A DNA stretch of 23,765 nt from assembly GCA_964418595.1 (NCBI GenBank), contig CAYQMF010000113.1, positions 1 to 23,765 on the forward strand, given 5' to 3'. Shown piece by piece: positions 21,160 through 23,765 of the stretch. Source of the DNA: CAYQMF01 sp964418595 (lineage in GTDB: Bacteria > Planctomycetota > UBA1135 > UBA2386). The notes beneath the pieces were generated by a model. The model had not been told where the DNA came from and searched no databases. It worked only from the letters and a program-made list of their open reading frames with translations. Numbering within the stretch: position 1 is the first letter of the stretch; each line of letters begins with the position of its first letter. A program made the position numbers and the translations under genes.

Positions 21160-21555
21160 TCAGCGACGCGGCGCACTCTCCAGGCCGAGACCACACGCCA
21201 CGGCCAGAGCCCCGGTCAGCCATGCCAAGGCCAAGTGGCCAGCGTTCCCGACTCGCACGGCACCAAGACACCCACAAGACTTTGCGGGAGTCCACCCAAC
21301 CCACACGAGGCCGGAAAACAACAGGAAGACCGCCCCGACGACAACACAGGTACCGACGGCCCAGCGCGTCCACAACGCAACTGCGCACACCAACTCAAGA
21401 CCCGCGGCCACCCAGTAGATTGGCGCCGAAACAGCGAACGCAGGGTCGTACCCGTGAACCGTCTTCAGGGCGCCGAACGTCGCCAGCAGGGCAGACAGCA
21501 CGACCCTGCTGGTCATGCCAACTCCCGCTTGCCATCGCGCTCCCACGAACGACAT
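21160..21555 (-). CDS. MauE/DoxX-like redox-associated membrane protein
   Basis: The 131-residue protein has four hydrophobic segments (VVLSALLATFGALK, YWVAAGLELVCAVALW, VGTCVVVGAVFLLFSGLVWV and AWLTGALAVACGLGL). A CGCLG cluster in AKSCGCLGAVR lies between the third and fourth. This is the layout of the MauE/DoxX-like family, in which MauE helps form the many disulfides of periplasmic methylamine dehydrogenase. The ATG at 21555 comes two bases after the stop of the upstream gene, so the two are certainly cotranscribed. The presence of a 14-cysteine secreted protein two genes upstream suggests an electron-transfer or disulfide-forming job for it (inference). An internal ATG at 21516 would drop 13 residues. 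Confidence 0.82.
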   Translation of the reverse strand: MSFVGARWQAGVGMTSRVVLSALLATFGALKTVHGYDPAFAVSAPIYWVAAGLELVCAVALWTRWAVGTCVVVGAVFLLFSGLVWVGWTPAKSCGCLGAVRVGNAGHLALAWLTGALAVACGLGLESAPRR

Positions 21556-21557
21556 GC

Positions 21558-23222
21558 CTAGCGACTCGTCGGCGAGCGCCTCACTGCCACGACAGCGACG
21601 CCGTTTTCATCCAACGATGCCAGGCGCTCCGAAGTCAGGGGAATCGATTCTTTCTGTATACCCTCGCCACTCACGTCTACTGTCTCAGCGTCTCGAACGC
21701 TTGCCCAGAAGACGGCAACGGATGGGTCACAGCCGTACAGGGAACGTCCGGGAAAACGCCCAGCTGGATCGCGAAACACGAGATTGAGGCGCGGAAGCCC
21801 GGCCGCCGAACCGAGCGAGCTGTCGACGAAACGGAATGCCACCAGTCCATCGTCAACGGCGACGGGCAGATCCAGGGTGGAACCTGCCTCCACGCGGAAC
21901 GCTCTCGGACGCAGTCCACGCTCGAGAACTCGGCCCGGTGTCAGGAACTCGTACTCGCCTGGCGACAACTCCAAGTGCTGACCGACGATGACCGAGGACG
22001 TCATGGAGGGCTTGTCGGGGTCCGACCGAGTTCGACGGACCAAGAGTGGCCCCCTGAGACGGAATCCGGTGGGAAGCGTAATGCGAACCACGCCAACCGC
22101 CGAGCCGACCTCAGCAGCAATGGTGTGCTCGATGACTGTGACCGACCCGATTGGACGGTACTCGACCGCCGCGTGAGTCCAACCCGAGGCACGACCCAAG
22201 ACGCGAACGGATCCCTGTACCTTGGACTCCGCACCCTCACCCTTCACCGCATCGACAGCCGGAAGCACTACGTCCACGAGAGCTCCAGGGTAACGGACCG
22301 AGAGAACCCGCTTTGCCCGGGCTTCGATACCGGCAGTCAGTCGTGGCCAGTACCCCGTGCCAGGCCGGGACCATTCCTGCCCCAGTGGCGTGTCGCCTCG
22401 GACCAGCATGGCAACGCCATAGATCTGAGCGAGACGCAGCCTCAGGATACCCGGCGCCGACAACGATAGTCCCTGCTCCCTGTTCATCGTGAAGGCCACT
22501 CCATACGACTCGTGGTAGGCGGAAACGTGGTATCGGCCTGGCTCGAGACCTTCGAACCGGGCGACACCATCAGCCCCAGACACCGACAAGTACATGGCCA
22601 CAGCTTCGTCATCGCCAGGCCAGGAGTCCTCCGACGCCATATCTGCGTCTGCCTCTCCATCCGGCAATGCACTCAGCGAGATGACAACTCGAACATCGGA
22701 CACTGGATTCTCGAGTCCGTCCACGCATTGGACTTCAGCGGCAGCCCCGGATGCTACAACGATCGGGACACCAGTATCTGCGTGCTCGCGAAGGCTGCGC
22801 AGCACCAGGCGTCGGCCTGGACACCGAATGCTGTAGTTCAGGTCGGGATCCGCGCCGCGGGGCAACGTGAGCATGCCTTCACTATCGCTCTGCGTTCGCG
22901 GATCCTCCGGTGCGAGCCGGCGCCTTCCATCTGCCGCGGACCATGCCTCGACACCGCTGAGCCCCCGCCCAAACTCATCGACGACACGGAGTGCCAGGCC
23001 TCCGACAGGCTCGCGGGCCGCGATCGCCGGCAATCGCGGTACCAAGACATCCGTGGGTGATGGGGCCTCGGTGCCGCCCTCGCGAGGCGCCAGTGGGATA
23101 GCGTGCACGCCTGCGGACGAATCGATGGCTGCTGCTGAGTCTCGGCCCACAACGAGGAGTGCAAGCAAGACTCCGCTCACCAGCGCGGCCAAGCCGATGC
23201 CTGCCTTTGCCTTCCAATCCAT
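21558..23222 (-). CDS. Membrane-anchored protein with carboxypeptidase-regulatory-like beta domains
   Basis: The 554-residue protein has an N-terminal signal anchor (GIGLAALVSGVLLALLVVG) and then an entirely extracytoplasmic body. Segments such as GGLALRVVDEFGRGLSGVEA and the later GVARFEGLEPGRYHVSAYHE have the pattern of carboxypeptidase regulatory-like (prealbumin/CNA-B type) beta domains, in which a variable strand leads to a GLEPGRY turn. A similar LELSPGEYEFLTPG occurs near residue 420. No catalytic site is visible, so an adhesive or structural role is most likely. It is in one operon with the Cys-rich protein (59 bp upstream) and the MauE-like protein (2 bp downstream). Codon use is plainly less GC-rich than in the left part of the window. 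Confidence 0.72.
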   Translation of the reverse strand: MDWKAKAGIGLAALVSGVLLALLVVGRDSAAAIDSSAGVHAIPLAPREGGTEAPSPTDVLVPRLPAIAAREPVGGLALRVVDEFGRGLSGVEAWSAADGRRRLAPEDPRTQSDSEGMLTLPRGADPDLNYSIRCPGRRLVLRSLREHADTGVPIVVASGAAAEVQCVDGLENPVSDVRVVISLSALPDGEADADMASEDSWPGDDEAVAMYLSVSGADGVARFEGLEPGRYHVSAYHESYGVAFTMNREQGLSLSAPGILRLRLAQIYGVAMLVRGDTPLGQEWSRPGTGYWPRLTAGIEARAKRVLSVRYPGALVDVVLPAVDAVKGEGAESKVQGSVRVLGRASGWTHAAVEYRPIGSVTVIEHTIAAEVGSAVGVVRITLPTGFRLRGPLLVRRTRSDPDKPSMTSSVIVGQHLELSPGEYEFLTPGRVLERGLRPRAFRVEAGSTLDLPVAVDDGLVAFRFVDSSLGSAAGLPRLNLVFRDPAGRFPGRSLYGCDPSVAVFWASVRDAETVDVSGEGIQKESIPLTSERLASLDENGVAVVAVRRSPTSR

Positions 23223-23281
23223 GAGTCGCCTTCCTTCCCGGTGTTAGCAGCTGGCTCTCGGCCAGTTCGGTCTTCGCCAGA

Positions 23282-23695
23282 TCAGATCGGCTCAGGCAGG
23301 CAATCACAGAGTGGCGTGCATCCTGTCGGACTCGGCGTTGTCGGATCCTCCTTGCACTGGTGCTCCGTACACGTAGTAGCCGTGACGTTGCAATCCACGA
23401 GGGCCCCGTATGGACCAAAGTCGTAGATTCTCGCGTTGCACCACGTCGAGCCCACTTCGCCGTCGCACCCACACCTTCGAAGGCTTGCACCCTCTCCGAG
23501 CGAAGTGACGATTTCTGCGCACGGTCCGCCGTTGCAGTACGAGGCGGGGCCGCACCAGAATCCCGGCGTACCCGACTGCGACCCGCATTTGAAGAAGAAA
23601 CAGCCGTTCGCCAGAGTCGGAGGCCGAAAGGCAGCTAGCACTCCGAGCAGCAAGAACCCCACGGCCAACGCCGTCAGGACGCGACGAGTCACCAT
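23282..23695 (-). CDS. Small secreted cysteine-rich protein
   Basis: The 137-residue protein has a clear signal peptide (VLTALAVGFLLLGVLAA) followed by about 107 residues with 14 cysteines, an even number that would allow seven disulfides. Cys groups appear as NGCFFFKCG, WCGPASYCNGGPC, RRCGCDG, TWC, VDC, TTCTEHQC and TGCTPLCDC. No known toxin, kringle or EGF pattern fits. It is the first gene visible in the operon with the regulatory-like protein and the MauE-like protein; the link to MauE suggests that the cysteines are oxidised in the periplasm or outside. The ATG at 23695 immediately precedes the basic start of the signal peptide. Confidence 0.72.
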   Translation of the reverse strand: MVTRRVLTALAVGFLLLGVLAAFRPPTLANGCFFFKCGSQSGTPGFWCGPASYCNGGPCAEIVTSLGEGASLRRCGCDGEVGSTWCNARIYDFGPYGALVDCNVTATTCTEHQCKEDPTTPSPTGCTPLCDCLPEPI

Positions 23696-23730
23696 GGATG
23701 AATTGCGTACCCCCTGTACCAGGGAAGCGC

Positions 23731-23754
23731 CAGTCGGAGCGTAAGCTCCGGCTG
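23731..23754. repeat. GUAA-tetraloop hairpin near the right edge
   Basis: CAGTCGGAGC and GCTCCGGCTG pair over 10 bp (one G-T pair) around the loop GTAA, a GNRA-type tetraloop. Hairpins of the form CCGGAGC-GTAA-GCTCCGG are, from memory, common intergenic repeats or terminators in planctomycetes. It lies 36 bp upstream of the Cys-rich gene start and may belong to the end of a gene beyond the window. Confidence 0.45.
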
Positions 23755-23765
23755 GTCCGGCGGCC

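Noticed and set aside
19835..21388. A 517-residue minus-strand frame upstream of ruvC
   Set aside because: The added part is the antisense of ispD; RuvC motifs begin right after the ATG at 20428.
20961..22469. A 502-residue plus-strand frame across the right-end operon
   Set aside because: It overlaps ispD and the MauE-like and beta-domain genes on the other strand, and has no signal, domain or consistent codon pattern.
1..23765. CRISPR array, rRNA, integrase or prophage
   Set aside because: No regularly spaced repeats, rRNA-like sequence or phage or transposase proteins were recognised on either strand.

Overview
The window is about 23.8 kb of very GC-rich bacterial DNA. It is densely coded on both strands, and many genes overlap by a few bases. 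Clues to the organism are a Cys-type sulfatase, large secreted proteins with C-terminal sandwich-like domains, a carboxypeptidase-regulatory-like surface protein, a eukaryote-type adenylosuccinate lyase and few strong Shine-Dalgarno sites. Together these suggest a high-GC member of the Planctomycetota. This is an inference from gene style; no rRNA is present to confirm it.

Left part (1-6.9 kb): the 5' part of clpB (minus strand) lies at the edge. Two paralogous AAA/DUF4143 ATPases point toward each other (899-2059 plus, 3457-4629 minus). Between them lie a short, perhaps truncated secreted protein and a SEC-C zinc-motif protein. Both ATPase genes share a conserved upstream element at the same distance from the start codon. 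DNA topoisomerase III (topB) follows on the minus strand.

Middle (7.0-12.6 kb): a 902-residue secreted subtilisin-like protease is followed by a non-coding and decayed stretch (9.78-10.5 kb). This stretch holds several strong hairpins, a piece about 90 % identical to the 3' end of the nearby sulfatase gene, and an orphan C-terminal domain. Next comes the most interesting cassette: a secreted 295-residue protein ending in CPPCG, a DUF692/MNIO enzyme and a small MNIO-partner-like protein, with translationally overlapping starts. It looks like a peptide/protein-modification system of the methanobactin/bufferin kind with an unusually large candidate substrate.

Right-middle (12.6-20.4 kb, minus strand): the order of transcription is an unknown gene, a MinD/ParA-like ATPase and a ComEA-like helix-hairpin-helix protein, then nadC, an anti-sigma-type ATPase, a VanZ-like protein, purB and the sulfatase. 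Stop/start overlaps of the form NTGA with GTG, TTG or CTG starts recur here. ruvC (minus) and ispD (plus) are divergent, with only 15 bp between their start codons.

Right end (21.15-23.77 kb, minus strand): base composition drops visibly. A probable operon encodes a 14-cysteine secreted protein, a membrane-anchored protein with regulatory-like beta domains and a MauE/DoxX-like redox membrane protein. It may be a disulfide-dependent secreted system. No rRNA, tRNA, CRISPR array or transposase was recognised.
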